A DNA stretch of 46,938 nt from UBA1081 sp964495345 (lineage in GTDB: Bacteria; Bacillota; Clostridia; Oscillospirales; Acutalibacteraceae), in NCBI GenBank assembly GCA_964495345.1, contig CAZBVV010000003.1, positions 1-46,938 on the forward strand, read 5' to 3'. The notes beneath the pieces were generated by a model. That model had not been told where the DNA came from and did no database searches. It was given only the letters and a program-made list of their open reading frames with translations. Of the stretch, positions 32,850 to 41,423 are shown in pieces. Positions within the stretch are counted from its first letter, which is position 1. Every line of letters starts with the position of its first letter. Made by a program: the position numbers and the translations under genes.

Positions 32850-33536
32850 TTATTTGATTATGGAATTAAAACCTAATTTCTCATACCATTGGGCGGTATG
32901 TAAATCGTCGGTCATAAGATAAACGTCTTTATTAAGTGATTTTGCAAGGGATATAACCGTGTTTTCACCGTGTCCCTGTTTTCGGTATTCTTTAAGAGTT
33001 GCAACGGAAGATATTATCGCCATTGTGTCACTTTCTCCGCTTGTGATTGCAACGGAAATGCATTTGCCGTCAACAAAAACACCTTTGCCGTGAATCAGAG
33101 AATGACGGATTTTTTGTGATGCATCCGTATACCATTTTGGAAAAAAATTTTTTCGGTTTTTTTCATCTTCAAAAATAACATCAAAAACTGATTTTAAATT
33201 TTCTCCCGTGATATCTTCTGCCGTCCCCGTTTTTTGCCTTGTGTTGAACTTTAAAATATATTTACCTTTTTTTGAAAGCTCAGCGGCACCCGCAAATGCG
33301 GAAAATAGCAAAATTTCTTCTTCGTCTGCTGTTTCGTCTGCACAGTATGTAAAAATCCTATCAAACATGGAGCAGACTGCATTTATTTTTCCCTCATTTT
33401 CGGTATACCAAAAAAATACATCATTTGTGTCTGTTCCGTAGGCTTTCAGCCTTGTGAAAATCACAGCACCTTCAATATAATCGTTGCAAAATTCAAGAAA
33501 TTCCTCTGTCCTGTCTGCTGTCAGCAGTTTAAGCAT
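32850..33536 (-). CDS. GNAT family N-acetyltransferase
   Basis: The protein has 228 residues. The acetyl-CoA-binding region is in the last third: VATLKEYRKQGHGENTVISL (the R/Q-x-x-G-x-G/A pyrophosphate loop) followed by VYLMTDDLHTAQWYEKLGF, the usual GNAT end. The N-terminal half is a less conserved acceptor domain. The start at 33536 follows ACGGAGG and overlaps the stop of the upstream M42 gene by 8 bases; TTG at 33542 is a weaker option. The substrate is unknown. Confidence 0.85.
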   Translation of the reverse strand: MLKLLTADRTEEFLEFCNDYIEGAVIFTRLKAYGTDTNDVFFWYTENEGKINAVCSMFDRIFTYCADETADEEEILLFSAFAGAAELSKKGKYILKFNTRQKTGTAEDITGENLKSVFDVIFEDEKNRKNFFPKWYTDASQKIRHSLIHGKGVFVDGKCISVAITSGESDTMAIISSVATLKEYRKQGHGENTVISLAKSLNKDVYLMTDDLHTAQWYEKLGFNSIIK

Positions 33537-34545
33537 TGGCAAAAACCTCCGTAAGAGCCTCGGTTAAAGCTCTTACACTTTCTATATCATTTGTGTCGCA
33601 GACGCATGAAGGGGAATGAAGATATCGGCATGGCGTATTGACGGTTATCGTTTTTATTCCGCACCTTGCCTTGTGGATTGCTCCTGCATTGTTGCCGCCT
33701 GCAATAACTGTTTTTGGCTGAATTTTTATGCCTTTTTCACCTGCAATTTTAAATGCGGTGTCAAAAAGCTCTTTTGAATAAAGAGTACTTCTGTCCATAA
33801 AGGAAACTGTTGCACCCTCACCCAATTTGCACACTTTTTTGTGGTCGGGCACCTCAATAAGGTCGGCGGCGGTTGTCGTTTCAAGCACGATTGCGTAATC
33901 GGGAGCTATGCCGAAAGCGGAGGTTGTTGCACCTCTCAGACCGATTTCTTCCTGTACGGAGAATGAGAAATAGCAGTCATATTCAAGGTCGGAATTTATC
34001 ATATCAATGAGGATTGCACAGCCTACACGGTCGTCAAGAGCCTTACCCTTAATTTTGTTGTCGCCGAATGATACAAAATCAGACACAAAAACAGCAGTTT
34101 CGCCAAGCTTGACTCTTTTTTCGGCTTCTTCCTTTGATGATGCACCTATGTCTATATAAAGTGAATCGGCAGAGGGAATTTTTGATTTTTCATCTGCAGA
34201 GAGAAGATGCACGGGCTTAACTCCAACCACGCCCACAGCTCCGTTTTCAAAAACAAACTGTCTGCCGAGTATTACTTTTGTGTCGATTCCGCCAACTGTG
34301 CCGAATTTTATTGTACCGTCGGAATTGACATATGTTGCAATAATGCCTACTTCGTCCATGTGAGAATCGAGCATGATTTTGTTTTTAGGCTCTTTTTTAC
34401 CTTTTTTAAAGGCGATAAGGTTGCCTAACGCATCGGTTTTATATTCGCATTTACCATGGATTTTTGAAATTATATAATCTCTTACGGCATATTCTCTGCC
34501 GGATGTTCCGTTGATGAGGCTCAGTTCTTTTACGGTTTCAAGCAT
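33529..34545 (-). CDS. M42 family metallopeptidase (aminopeptidase/endoglucanase M type), copy 2
   Basis: The protein has 338 residues, the usual family length. The dinuclear metal site is present: DSHMDEVG (His), KALDDRVG (bridging Asp), VQEEIGLRGA (catalytic Glu and metal Glu), VLETTTAADL (Glu where Asp is common) and LHSPS (His). Such peptidases form dodecameric tetrahedral particles that trim N-terminal residues from peptides. The start ATG at 34545 follows AAGGGG and overlaps the stop of the paralogue by 8 bases. Confidence 0.92.
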   Translation of the reverse strand: MLETVKELSLINGTSGREYAVRDYIISKIHGKCEYKTDALGNLIAFKKGKKEPKNKIMLDSHMDEVGIIATYVNSDGTIKFGTVGGIDTKVILGRQFVFENGAVGVVGVKPVHLLSADEKSKIPSADSLYIDIGASSKEEAEKRVKLGETAVFVSDFVSFGDNKIKGKALDDRVGCAILIDMINSDLEYDCYFSFSVQEEIGLRGATTSAFGIAPDYAIVLETTTAADLIEVPDHKKVCKLGEGATVSFMDRSTLYSKELFDTAFKIAGEKGIKIQPKTVIAGGNNAGAIHKARCGIKTITVNTPCRYLHSPSCVCDTNDIESVRALTEALTEVFANA

Positions 34546-35560
34546 TTTTATTATCCCCCTTTTCGATGATGTATGATGCAATTATCTGTGCAACGGATTC
34601 AATGTCATTAATATCTGCAAGCTCTGCCTGTGTGTGCATATTACGAAGAGGGATGGACACAAGACCTGTTTTTACACCGCATTTTGAAACGGAGATAACA
34701 TCTGCATTTGTGCCTGTTGATGAGGGGCAAATCTCCGTCTGATATTTAATGCCGTTTTTGTTTGCAATATGCATAAGTTCGTTTGTCATTTCATTGGAGA
34801 GTGAGGGTGAAATGCAAATCATGCCGCCCTCACCTAATTTTCCGCATTGTGAATCACTTATTCCGGGAGCGTTGCCGAAACTGACGTCAACAGCAATAGC
34901 CTCATGGGGAGAGATTGCAAAAGCACCTGTTTTTGCACCTGCCTCGGTGGTTTCCTCTTGAGCAGAAAAAATGAATGTAACCTTTACGTCGGGCTTTGCT
35001 TCGCTGATAATATCAGCAACCCTTAAAAGTGCGGCAACACCGATTCTGTCATCAAGAGCCGAACCGCAGATGATGTTGTCCGTAAGGCTTATAACAGGAG
35101 CATCAACTGTGATTCTGTCACCTACGGAAACGATTTTTTTCAGTTCATCTTCGCTAAGACCCGTATCAACGAAAATACTGTCAAATGAGGGGGCTTTTGA
35201 TGAATCTTCTGCACTTGCAAGGTGGGGCGGTGTGCTTGTAATTACGCCGAAAATCTGTTTTTTGCCCCATACGGTTACTGTTGCGGCACTCAATACTCTT
35301 GCATCGCATCCGCCGCATTTGTCAACACGCAGAAAACCCGAATCGTCAACAGAGGTAACAATGAGTCCGATTCTGTCAATGTGGGCGTCAAGCATGATGT
35401 GAGTTTTTCCCTCGCCCACGGTACCGATAATGTTGCCGATTCCGTCACGGTGTACCTGTGTGTAGCAGGACAGTAATTCGCCTGCTTTTGTAAGGGTATG
35501 CTCGTTTCCGGAAACACCTTCGCCGTCGGTTAAAGCGGTTATAATTTTTTTTATATCCAT
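34538..35560 (-). CDS. M42 family metallopeptidase, copy 1
   Basis: The protein has 340 residues and is a divergent paralogue of the next gene. Ligands: DAHIDRIG (Arg in place of the usual Glu), SALDDRIG, SAQEETTEAGAKT (EE kept; the following G-x-R-G pattern is changed), AVDVSFG and NMHTQAE. Metal and catalytic residues are intact, while the surroundings differ from copy 2, so the two may form mixed particles or split substrate ranges. It is the first gene of the operon, with AGGAGAAGATAGT before the ATG. Confidence 0.9.
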   Translation of the reverse strand: MDIKKIITALTDGEGVSGNEHTLTKAGELLSCYTQVHRDGIGNIIGTVGEGKTHIMLDAHIDRIGLIVTSVDDSGFLRVDKCGGCDARVLSAATVTVWGKKQIFGVITSTPPHLASAEDSSKAPSFDSIFVDTGLSEDELKKIVSVGDRITVDAPVISLTDNIICGSALDDRIGVAALLRVADIISEAKPDVKVTFIFSAQEETTEAGAKTGAFAISPHEAIAVDVSFGNAPGISDSQCGKLGEGGMICISPSLSNEMTNELMHIANKNGIKYQTEICPSSTGTNADVISVSKCGVKTGLVSIPLRNMHTQAELADINDIESVAQIIASYIIEKGDNKNA

Positions 35561-35589
35561 ACTATCTTCTCCTGTATAAAATATATTAC

Positions 35590-35618
35590 ATTATATATCA
35601 TAATACAGGATAATTCAA
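35590..35618 (-). promoter_or_regulatory. Promoter of the M42-M42-GNAT-GH operon
   Basis: Minus strand TTGAAT, 17-bp spacer, TATAAT, 30 bases before the first start codon. Confidence 0.65.
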
Positions 35619-35621
35619 GTG

Positions 35622-35792
35622 CTACAAATCATCAGCATCTTGTACGGGTTCTTCATCTGCATCATCCGTGCCGGAGTAACTGCCCAGCACGTCGCTTCTT
35701 ATATTTTCTCCGTTTGTGCTGTTCCATATCTTTCTTTGGCTGTTGGGAAAATGACCGCCTTGCTTTTTACCTTTTTTATCAAATGTTTCCAT
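35622..35792 (-). CDS. Conserved-looking small protein with DVLGSY...QDADDL end
   Basis: The protein has 56 residues. It begins METFDKKGKKQGGHFPNSQR, has a central RSDVLGSYSG and ends acidic, EEPVQDADDL. The ATG is preceded by CGGAGG at ideal spacing. I recall similar short Clostridia proteins ending DVLGSYTG...QDADDL, without known function. No signal peptide or membrane segment; predicted largely disordered from composition. It is followed 29 bases later by the M42 operon, which has its own promoter. Confidence 0.75.
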   Translation of the reverse strand: METFDKKGKKQGGHFPNSQRKIWNSTNGENIRSDVLGSYSGTDDADEEPVQDADDL

Positions 35793-35971
35793 AAAAATCC
35801 TCCGTTATTTCTGTTGGTTTTCATTGACTTTTCAGTTCGTTTATAGTATTATTTTTATATACAGATAATATGCTCTTTTTTTGTAAATTTGTTAAATTTG
35901 TATGCAAAGTTAAAAAATTGATATCCGTTTCTTGTGTTTTTGCTGAAATATTTTTTATTTTGTTTTAACGA

Positions 35972-36000
35972 TTGACAAATTTATTAATAAGGAGTATTAT
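35972..36000 (+). promoter_or_regulatory. Promoter of the sortase-substrate gene
   Basis: TTGACA, 17-bp spacer, TATTAT; about 60 bases of leader precede the ribosome-binding site. Confidence 0.7.
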
Positions 36001-36066
36001 TAGCATAAGTAATGAAATATTTTCATTAGTGAGTCTATCTTTTTACATACGAAAGGATTGTTTTTT

Positions 36067-36675
36067 ATGAAAAAATTTATAGCTGTACTTATGGCGTTAG
36101 CTCTTGCTTTCTCCGTATCCGTAACATCTTTTGCAGCAGATACTCAGTCAGGTGAAATTTCAGCAGCTTACGCTGACTTTGATCCCTCTATCATTACAGA
36201 TATGTTCGCAGGTATGGATATCAGTGCTATCACAAATATGCTCGACGGCATGGATATTAGTGCTATCACAAGCCTTTTTGAAGGTCTTGATGCTGACACA
36301 ATTACTAATTTGCTCGGCAACGTTGATATGAGTGGTCTTACAGACATTCTCGGCGGTCTTGATATCGGCAGTATGCTCGGCGGTCTTACCGGCGGTGACA
36401 GTAATGGCACAGAAGATCCCGTAGTTGATAACGATGAAACAACAACTGAGAATAATGTTGATGAAAATACAACAGAAGCACCTGTAGTTGGTGATGATGA
36501 CAACAACGGTACTGATGATACAACAAAAGCTCCCGAAACAACAACAGGTTCATCTGCAGGTAACAACACAGGCAGCGTTCCTCAGACAGGTGACAACGGT
36601 GTAGCAGCAGCATTTGCAGTATGTGCACTTGCAGCAGGTGCATTCATCGTACTCAGCAAGAAAAAGGAAGGCTAA
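36067..36675 (+). CDS. Sortase-anchored surface protein with 12-residue repeats
   Basis: The protein has 202 residues. A signal peptide (about 1-24, ending SFAAD) is followed by about six 12-residue repeats of the pattern D-x-x-x-[IL]-T-x-[ML]-[LF]-x-G-[ML] (e.g. DISAITNMLDGM, DISAITSLFEGL, DADTITNLLGNV) at residues about 36-105. Then comes an acidic Thr/Asn/Asp-rich spacer (107-170) and a cell-wall sorting signal: VPQTGD, a hydrophobic stretch and KKKEG. The sortase should cut between Thr and Gly and link the protein to the wall. The start follows GAAAGGA; TTG at 36058 is rejected. The binding partner is unknown. Confidence 0.88.
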   Translation: MKKFIAVLMALALAFSVSVTSFAADTQSGEISAAYADFDPSIITDMFAGMDISAITNMLDGMDISAITSLFEGLDADTITNLLGNVDMSGLTDILGGLDIGSMLGGLTGGDSNGTEDPVVDNDETTTENNVDENTTEAPVVGDDDNNGTDDTTKAPETTTGSSAGNNTGSVPQTGDNGVAAAFAVCALAAGAFIVLSKKKEG

Positions 36676-36704
36676 TCTTTCCCGTTAATTAAATTTAAAA
36701 ATAT

Positions 36705-36736
36705 GCGGCAGACTTTCGGGTTTGCCGCTTTTTTTT
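36705..36736 (+). terminator. Terminator of the sortase-substrate gene
   Basis: GCGGCAGA / TTTGCCGC stem (one wobble) followed by eight T residues. Confidence 0.85.
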
Positions 36737-36973
36737 CTTTATAGTAAACTGCGTTTCCATAAAGCAAAAAAATATTATATGTCTCGCCGATTTGCCCTGC
36801 GGGCACTTACGGATAAACTCAAAACCGTCACATAAAAAATTATATATCCTCAAGATATTGATTAATTTGTAAAAGTTCTGAATATAATGTTTATGGCGAA
36901 ATCCTTTAATTGTCTTTTAGATAAATTACACAAAAAAGTCAGAATATTTGTGTAATAATATCATTCTTATCTC
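36737..36973. other. AT-rich intergenic stretch
   Basis: No ORF with a ribosome-binding site and no hairpin array. The only sign is a probable promoter for glgP at its right edge (36974-37002). Confidence 0.5.
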
Positions 36974-37002
36974 TTGCATTATTTTAAAAAATAATGTAAA
37001 AT
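36974..37002 (+). promoter_or_regulatory. Possible promoter of the glgP operon
   Basis: TTGCAT, 17-bp spacer, TAAAAT, about 77 bases before the ATG. Confidence 0.4.
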
Positions 37003-37079
37003 AAAAATTCAAAATGTCTTATTATATCATTTTATGATTTGAAGATATTGGCAAACTATATTTTTGTTCGGAGGACAAT

Positions 37080-39494
37080 ATGAATTATTCACTTTCTAAA
37101 GCAAAAGCAAAACAGCTTATAGAAAACAAGCTTTCTCACTTTTTCGGTGTTACACCGGAGAATGCTTCCTATGACCAGTATTACCGTGCTGTTGCTATGA
37201 TTGTCAGCGAAATGATGGGTGAGGGCAGAGCAGACTTCACAAAAAGAGCAGAAAAAGCCGGCACAAAAAGAGTTTATTACCTTTCAATGGAATTCCTTAT
37301 GGGCCGTTCGCTCAGAAACAACCTTTTTAATCTTAATCTTCAAAAGACTTTTTCATCAGCACTTAAAGATTTCGGTGTAAATATTGATAAGATTTATGAC
37401 TGTGAGCCCGATGCAGGTCTTGGTAACGGCGGTCTTGGCAGACTTGCCGCTTGCTATCTTGACGGTCTTGCAACACAGGAATACCCCGCAAGAGGTTACT
37501 CAATTCTTTACGAATACGGCATTTTTAAACAGAAGCTTATTGACGGTTGGCAGACGGAGCTTCCCGATGAGTGGCTTCCCGGCGGTGATGTGTGGCTTAT
37601 GCCCAGAGAGGAAAGTGCCGTTGAGGTTTGTTTCGGCGGCTGGGTGCATGATATATGGGATACTCATTATCATCAGGTTGAGTTGAAGGACTACACATCA
37701 ATCAAAGCCGTTCCCTATGATATGTTCGTTGCAGGTAAGGACGGCAAAGGCGTAAGTGTTCTTCGTCTTTGGTCTGCAAAGAAACCCGGTCTTGACATGG
37801 AATTATTCAATCAGGGCGATTATATGAGAGCCATGGAAAGAAACGCTATGGCAGAAGTAATCAGCAAGGTGCTTTATCCCTCAGATAATCATCCCGAGGG
37901 TAAGAGTTTGCGTTTAAGACAGCAGTATTTCCTTGTTTCCGCATCAATACAGGATATTATTCACCATCATCTTCGTCAGTACGGCACGCTTGATAACTTT
38001 GGTGACAAGGTTGCTATTCATATCAACGACACACATCCCACACTTGCAATTCCCGAACTTATGAGAATCATGCTTGACGAATGCGGTTACGGATGGGATG
38101 ACGCATGGAACATTGTTACAAAAACTGTTGCTTATACAAACCATACAGTTCTTAAAGAGGCTCTTGAATGTTGGAGCGAAGACCTTGTAAAACAGCTCAT
38201 TCCTCGTGTTTATGAGATTATCAAGGAGATTGACAATCGCTTCAGAAGCTATGTATGGAACGCAACATTTGATGCGGATTATGTTGAAAGAACAGCAATT
38301 ATCTCCAACGGTGCAGTAAGAATGGCTAATATGTGCGTAGCTGCTTGTCACAGCGTTAACGGTGTTTCTGCACTTCATTCACAGATTCTTAAAGATACTC
38401 TGTTCAATGATTATTACAGACTTACACCTGATAAGTTTAAAAATGTAACAAACGGTATTGCTCACAGACGTTGGCTTTGTCAGTCAAACCCCGAGCTTAC
38501 CGAGTATCTTACAAGCCTTATAGGTGACGGATTTATTCTTGAAGGTGCAGAGCTTGAAAAGCTCAGAGCTTTTGCCGAAGATGATAAGGTTCTTGCAGAG
38601 ATTGAACGCATCAAAAAGCTTAAAAAACAGCAGTTTGCGGCACTTATCAAGAAAACACAGGGTATAGACATTGACCCCGAATCAATTTTTGACGTACAGG
38701 TAAAGCGTTTACACGAGTATAAGAGACAGCATCTTAATGCTCTTAACATCGTTGCAAAATATCTTGAAATCAAAGAAAACCCCAACGGAAATTATGTGCC
38801 TCATACCTACATTTTCGGTGCAAAGGCTGCTCCCGGTTACTATCTTGCCAAAAAGATTATCAGTTTCATCTGTGCTCTTGCAGATATGGTAAACAACGAC
38901 CCCGATGTAAATAAATATATGAAAATTGTTTACGTTGAGGATTATAACGTTACTGCTGCAGAAAAGCTTATGCCCGCCGCAGATATTTCCGAGCAGATTT
39001 CTCTTGCAGGTAAAGAGGCGTCAGGTACTGGTAACATGAAACTTATGATAAACGGTGCTGTTACACTCGGTACAATGGACGGTGCAAACGTTGAAATTTA
39101 TGAATCCGTTGGTGATGACAATATCATCATTTTCGGTATGAATACGGCAGAGGTTGCTCAGCTTACAAAGAGCTACAATCCTTCAACATACTATCATAAT
39201 AATGCAGAGCTTCATAAGGTTATTGATTTCCTTAATACATCAGGCATAAAAGGTAAAATGTTCCCCGAGGTTTCCGCAAGCATTATCAATCACGACCCCT
39301 ACATGGTTCTTGCTGATTTTGCTGATTACAGAGTTGCGCAGAAAAAAGCTGAGCAGATGTTCTGTGACAGAAGAAACTGGAACAAAATGGCACTTATGAA
39401 TATTGCAGGTGCAGGTATTTTTGCCGCAGACCGTTCAATTAACGATTATGCAAGAGATATCTGGCATACTAAATCAGCGAAGGGTACAAAATAA
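37080..39494 (+). CDS. glgP: Glycogen/maltodextrin phosphorylase (GT35)
   Basis: The protein has 804 residues, the standard length. It cleaves terminal alpha-1,4-glucosyl units of glycogen or maltodextrin with phosphate to give glucose 1-phosphate. Landmarks: GLGNGGLGRLAACYLDG, the HINDTHPTL loop, VKRLHEYKRQ, and the pyridoxal-phosphate site EASGTGNMKLMINGA with Lys654. CGGAGG precedes the ATG. The next gene, a GH13 enzyme, starts 3 bases after the stop, so the pair should debranch and degrade internal glucan together. Confidence 0.97.
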   Translation: MNYSLSKAKAKQLIENKLSHFFGVTPENASYDQYYRAVAMIVSEMMGEGRADFTKRAEKAGTKRVYYLSMEFLMGRSLRNNLFNLNLQKTFSSALKDFGVNIDKIYDCEPDAGLGNGGLGRLAACYLDGLATQEYPARGYSILYEYGIFKQKLIDGWQTELPDEWLPGGDVWLMPREESAVEVCFGGWVHDIWDTHYHQVELKDYTSIKAVPYDMFVAGKDGKGVSVLRLWSAKKPGLDMELFNQGDYMRAMERNAMAEVISKVLYPSDNHPEGKSLRLRQQYFLVSASIQDIIHHHLRQYGTLDNFGDKVAIHINDTHPTLAIPELMRIMLDECGYGWDDAWNIVTKTVAYTNHTVLKEALECWSEDLVKQLIPRVYEIIKEIDNRFRSYVWNATFDADYVERTAIISNGAVRMANMCVAACHSVNGVSALHSQILKDTLFNDYYRLTPDKFKNVTNGIAHRRWLCQSNPELTEYLTSLIGDGFILEGAELEKLRAFAEDDKVLAEIERIKKLKKQQFAALIKKTQGIDIDPESIFDVQVKRLHEYKRQHLNALNIVAKYLEIKENPNGNYVPHTYIFGAKAAPGYYLAKKIISFICALADMVNNDPDVNKYMKIVYVEDYNVTAAEKLMPAADISEQISLAGKEASGTGNMKLMINGAVTLGTMDGANVEIYESVGDDNIIIFGMNTAEVAQLTKSYNPSTYYHNNAELHKVIDFLNTSGIKGKMFPEVSASIINHDPYMVLADFADYRVAQKKAEQMFCDRRNWNKMALMNIAGAGIFAADRSINDYARDIWHTKSAKGTK

Positions 39495-39497
39495 GTT

Positions 39498-41351
39498 ATG
39501 ACTTTCGTTCCTTATAATTCAAGAGACATAAGGCACAAATCAAAATTCGGCAGCACAGCCGCAGGGGAATCCCTGTGGCTTTGTGTGCGTATGCCCAGAG
39601 ATATGGGATGTACGGGAGTGTATCTTGCCGTAGGACTTGACGGACATGATAAAAATCTTATAAAGCTCGATTGGAAATCCACCGACAATATAACGGAATG
39701 GTGGGGTGTTGAGTACACATTTTGCACGCCCGGATTATATTATTATCATTTTGAATATGATACACCTTGGGGCAGAGGCAGAATTTTTAACCATTCACAG
39801 GGTATGGGACTGTTTTCACAGGACTGCAACGAATGGCAGCACACAGTTTATTCTCCCGATTTTAAAACACCCGATAATTTCAAGGGCGGAGTGATGTATC
39901 AGATTTTCCCCGACCGTTTTTATTCTTCGGGCACAAAAAAGAAGAGTGTTCCCGAGGACAGGGTTTATCATTCCGATTTTTCTCAAACACCCGAATGGCA
40001 GGAAAATGAAAAATTCGGAAGATGGAACGTTGATTTTTTCGGCGGAGATTTAAAGGGTATCGAATTAAAACTGCCTTATCTTAAAGAGCTCGGCGTAACC
40101 TGTATTTATCTCAATCCCATATTTGAATCCCATTCAAACCACCGTTATGATACGGCAGATTATACCAAAATCGACCCTCTTCTGGGAACGGAAAAAGATT
40201 TTGCACATCTTTGCAAGATTGCCGATGAAATGGGTATAAAAATTCTTCTTGACGGAGTTTTCAGTCATACGGGTGCAGACAGTATATATTTTAATATGTA
40301 TAACAGGTATGACAGCGTGGGTGCGTACAATTCTCCGGATTCACCCTATTGCAGTTGGTTTAAATTTAAGCATTGGAACGATGATTACGAGTCGTGGTGG
40401 GGTATAAGAACTCTTCCCGAAACAAATGAAGATGATGAAAGCTTTTCATCTTACATAGCAGGTGAGGGCGGAGTTGTTGAAAAATGGATGAAAGCGGGAG
40501 CCTACGGTTTTCGTCTTGATGTTGCAGACGAGTTGCCCGACAGTTTTATTGTAAAACTGCGTACTGCAGTAAAAAGAGTTAATCCCGACGGACTGCTTTT
40601 AGGTGAGGTCTGGGAGGATGCAAGCAATAAAATCAGCCACGGCGGAAGAAGAAAGTATCTTCTCGGTGATGAGCTTGATTCCGTAATGAATTATCCGTTC
40701 AGGTCAGCAATTATAAATTTTATGAAAACCGCAAATGCAGAGGAATTTATGGATTGTATTATGACCGTTTGCGAAAATTATCCTCCGCAAGTGCTTGACT
40801 GTCTGATGAATCATCTGGGTACTCACGATACGGAACGAATATTGAGCGTATTGGGCGGTCATGACGGTGAGGGAATAGGCAGAGAAAAGCAATCACGCAT
40901 GAGGCTCAGCGAAAAACAGTTTGAAAAGGCAGCAAAACTGCTCAAACAGGCAATTATCATTCAGTATACTCTTCCCGGTGTTCCATGTATCTATTACGGT
41001 GATGAAATGCTTGTGGAAGGACTGAAAGACCCGTTTAACAGAACCTTTTTTCCTTGGGATAAAGAAAAAACGGAAATTTTTGAATTGTTTAAATATCTCG
41101 GCAAGCTGAGAAAAGAGCTGTTCTGCCTTAAAAACGGCAGATTTATGCCCGTTTCTGCAACAATGGGATGTGTGGCTTACGAACGCATCAGTGCTGTTGA
41201 TAAAATTTTTGTTATTGCAAACAATAATCCACATCCCATAACATATTATCTGCCCGACCGTTGGCACGGTTCGATGTGCATAACAGGACAGCACGCAACA
41301 CGATATTGCGTTGATATAGACGCAAATTCAGCGGTAATAATGAAAGTTTAA
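39498..41351 (+). CDS. GH13 alpha-glucosidase/cyclomaltodextrinase-neopullulanase type
   Basis: The protein has 617 residues and no signal peptide. An N-terminal beta domain (about 1-125) precedes the catalytic barrel. Conserved regions: DGVFSH (I), GFRLDVADE with nucleophile Asp341 (II), LLGEVWE with acid/base Glu370 (III) and LGTHDTE with Asp444 (IV). MYQIFPDRF opens the barrel, as in cyclomaltodextrinases, maltogenic amylases and neopullulanases. It hydrolyses alpha-1,4 (and possibly alpha-1,6) links in maltodextrins in the cytoplasm. Co-transcribed with glgP, 3-base gap, GAAGGG upstream. Confidence 0.92.
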   Translation: MTFVPYNSRDIRHKSKFGSTAAGESLWLCVRMPRDMGCTGVYLAVGLDGHDKNLIKLDWKSTDNITEWWGVEYTFCTPGLYYYHFEYDTPWGRGRIFNHSQGMGLFSQDCNEWQHTVYSPDFKTPDNFKGGVMYQIFPDRFYSSGTKKKSVPEDRVYHSDFSQTPEWQENEKFGRWNVDFFGGDLKGIELKLPYLKELGVTCIYLNPIFESHSNHRYDTADYTKIDPLLGTEKDFAHLCKIADEMGIKILLDGVFSHTGADSIYFNMYNRYDSVGAYNSPDSPYCSWFKFKHWNDDYESWWGIRTLPETNEDDESFSSYIAGEGGVVEKWMKAGAYGFRLDVADELPDSFIVKLRTAVKRVNPDGLLLGEVWEDASNKISHGGRRKYLLGDELDSVMNYPFRSAIINFMKTANAEEFMDCIMTVCENYPPQVLDCLMNHLGTHDTERILSVLGGHDGEGIGREKQSRMRLSEKQFEKAAKLLKQAIIIQYTLPGVPCIYYGDEMLVEGLKDPFNRTFFPWDKEKTEIFELFKYLGKLRKELFCLKNGRFMPVSATMGCVAYERISAVDKIFVIANNNPHPITYYLPDRWHGSMCITGQHATRYCVDIDANSAVIMKV

Positions 41352-41361
41352 ACTTAATCTG

Positions 41362-41390
41362 TTGATTTTTGGATGTTATTGGTTTATAAT
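41362..41390 (+). promoter_or_regulatory. Promoter of the acetylesterase gene
   Basis: TTGATT, 17-bp spacer, TATAAT, 34 bases before the ATG. Confidence 0.6.
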
Positions 41391-41423
41391 TTTATTAAAC
41401 TTAACCGCATAGGAGTTGTTTTT

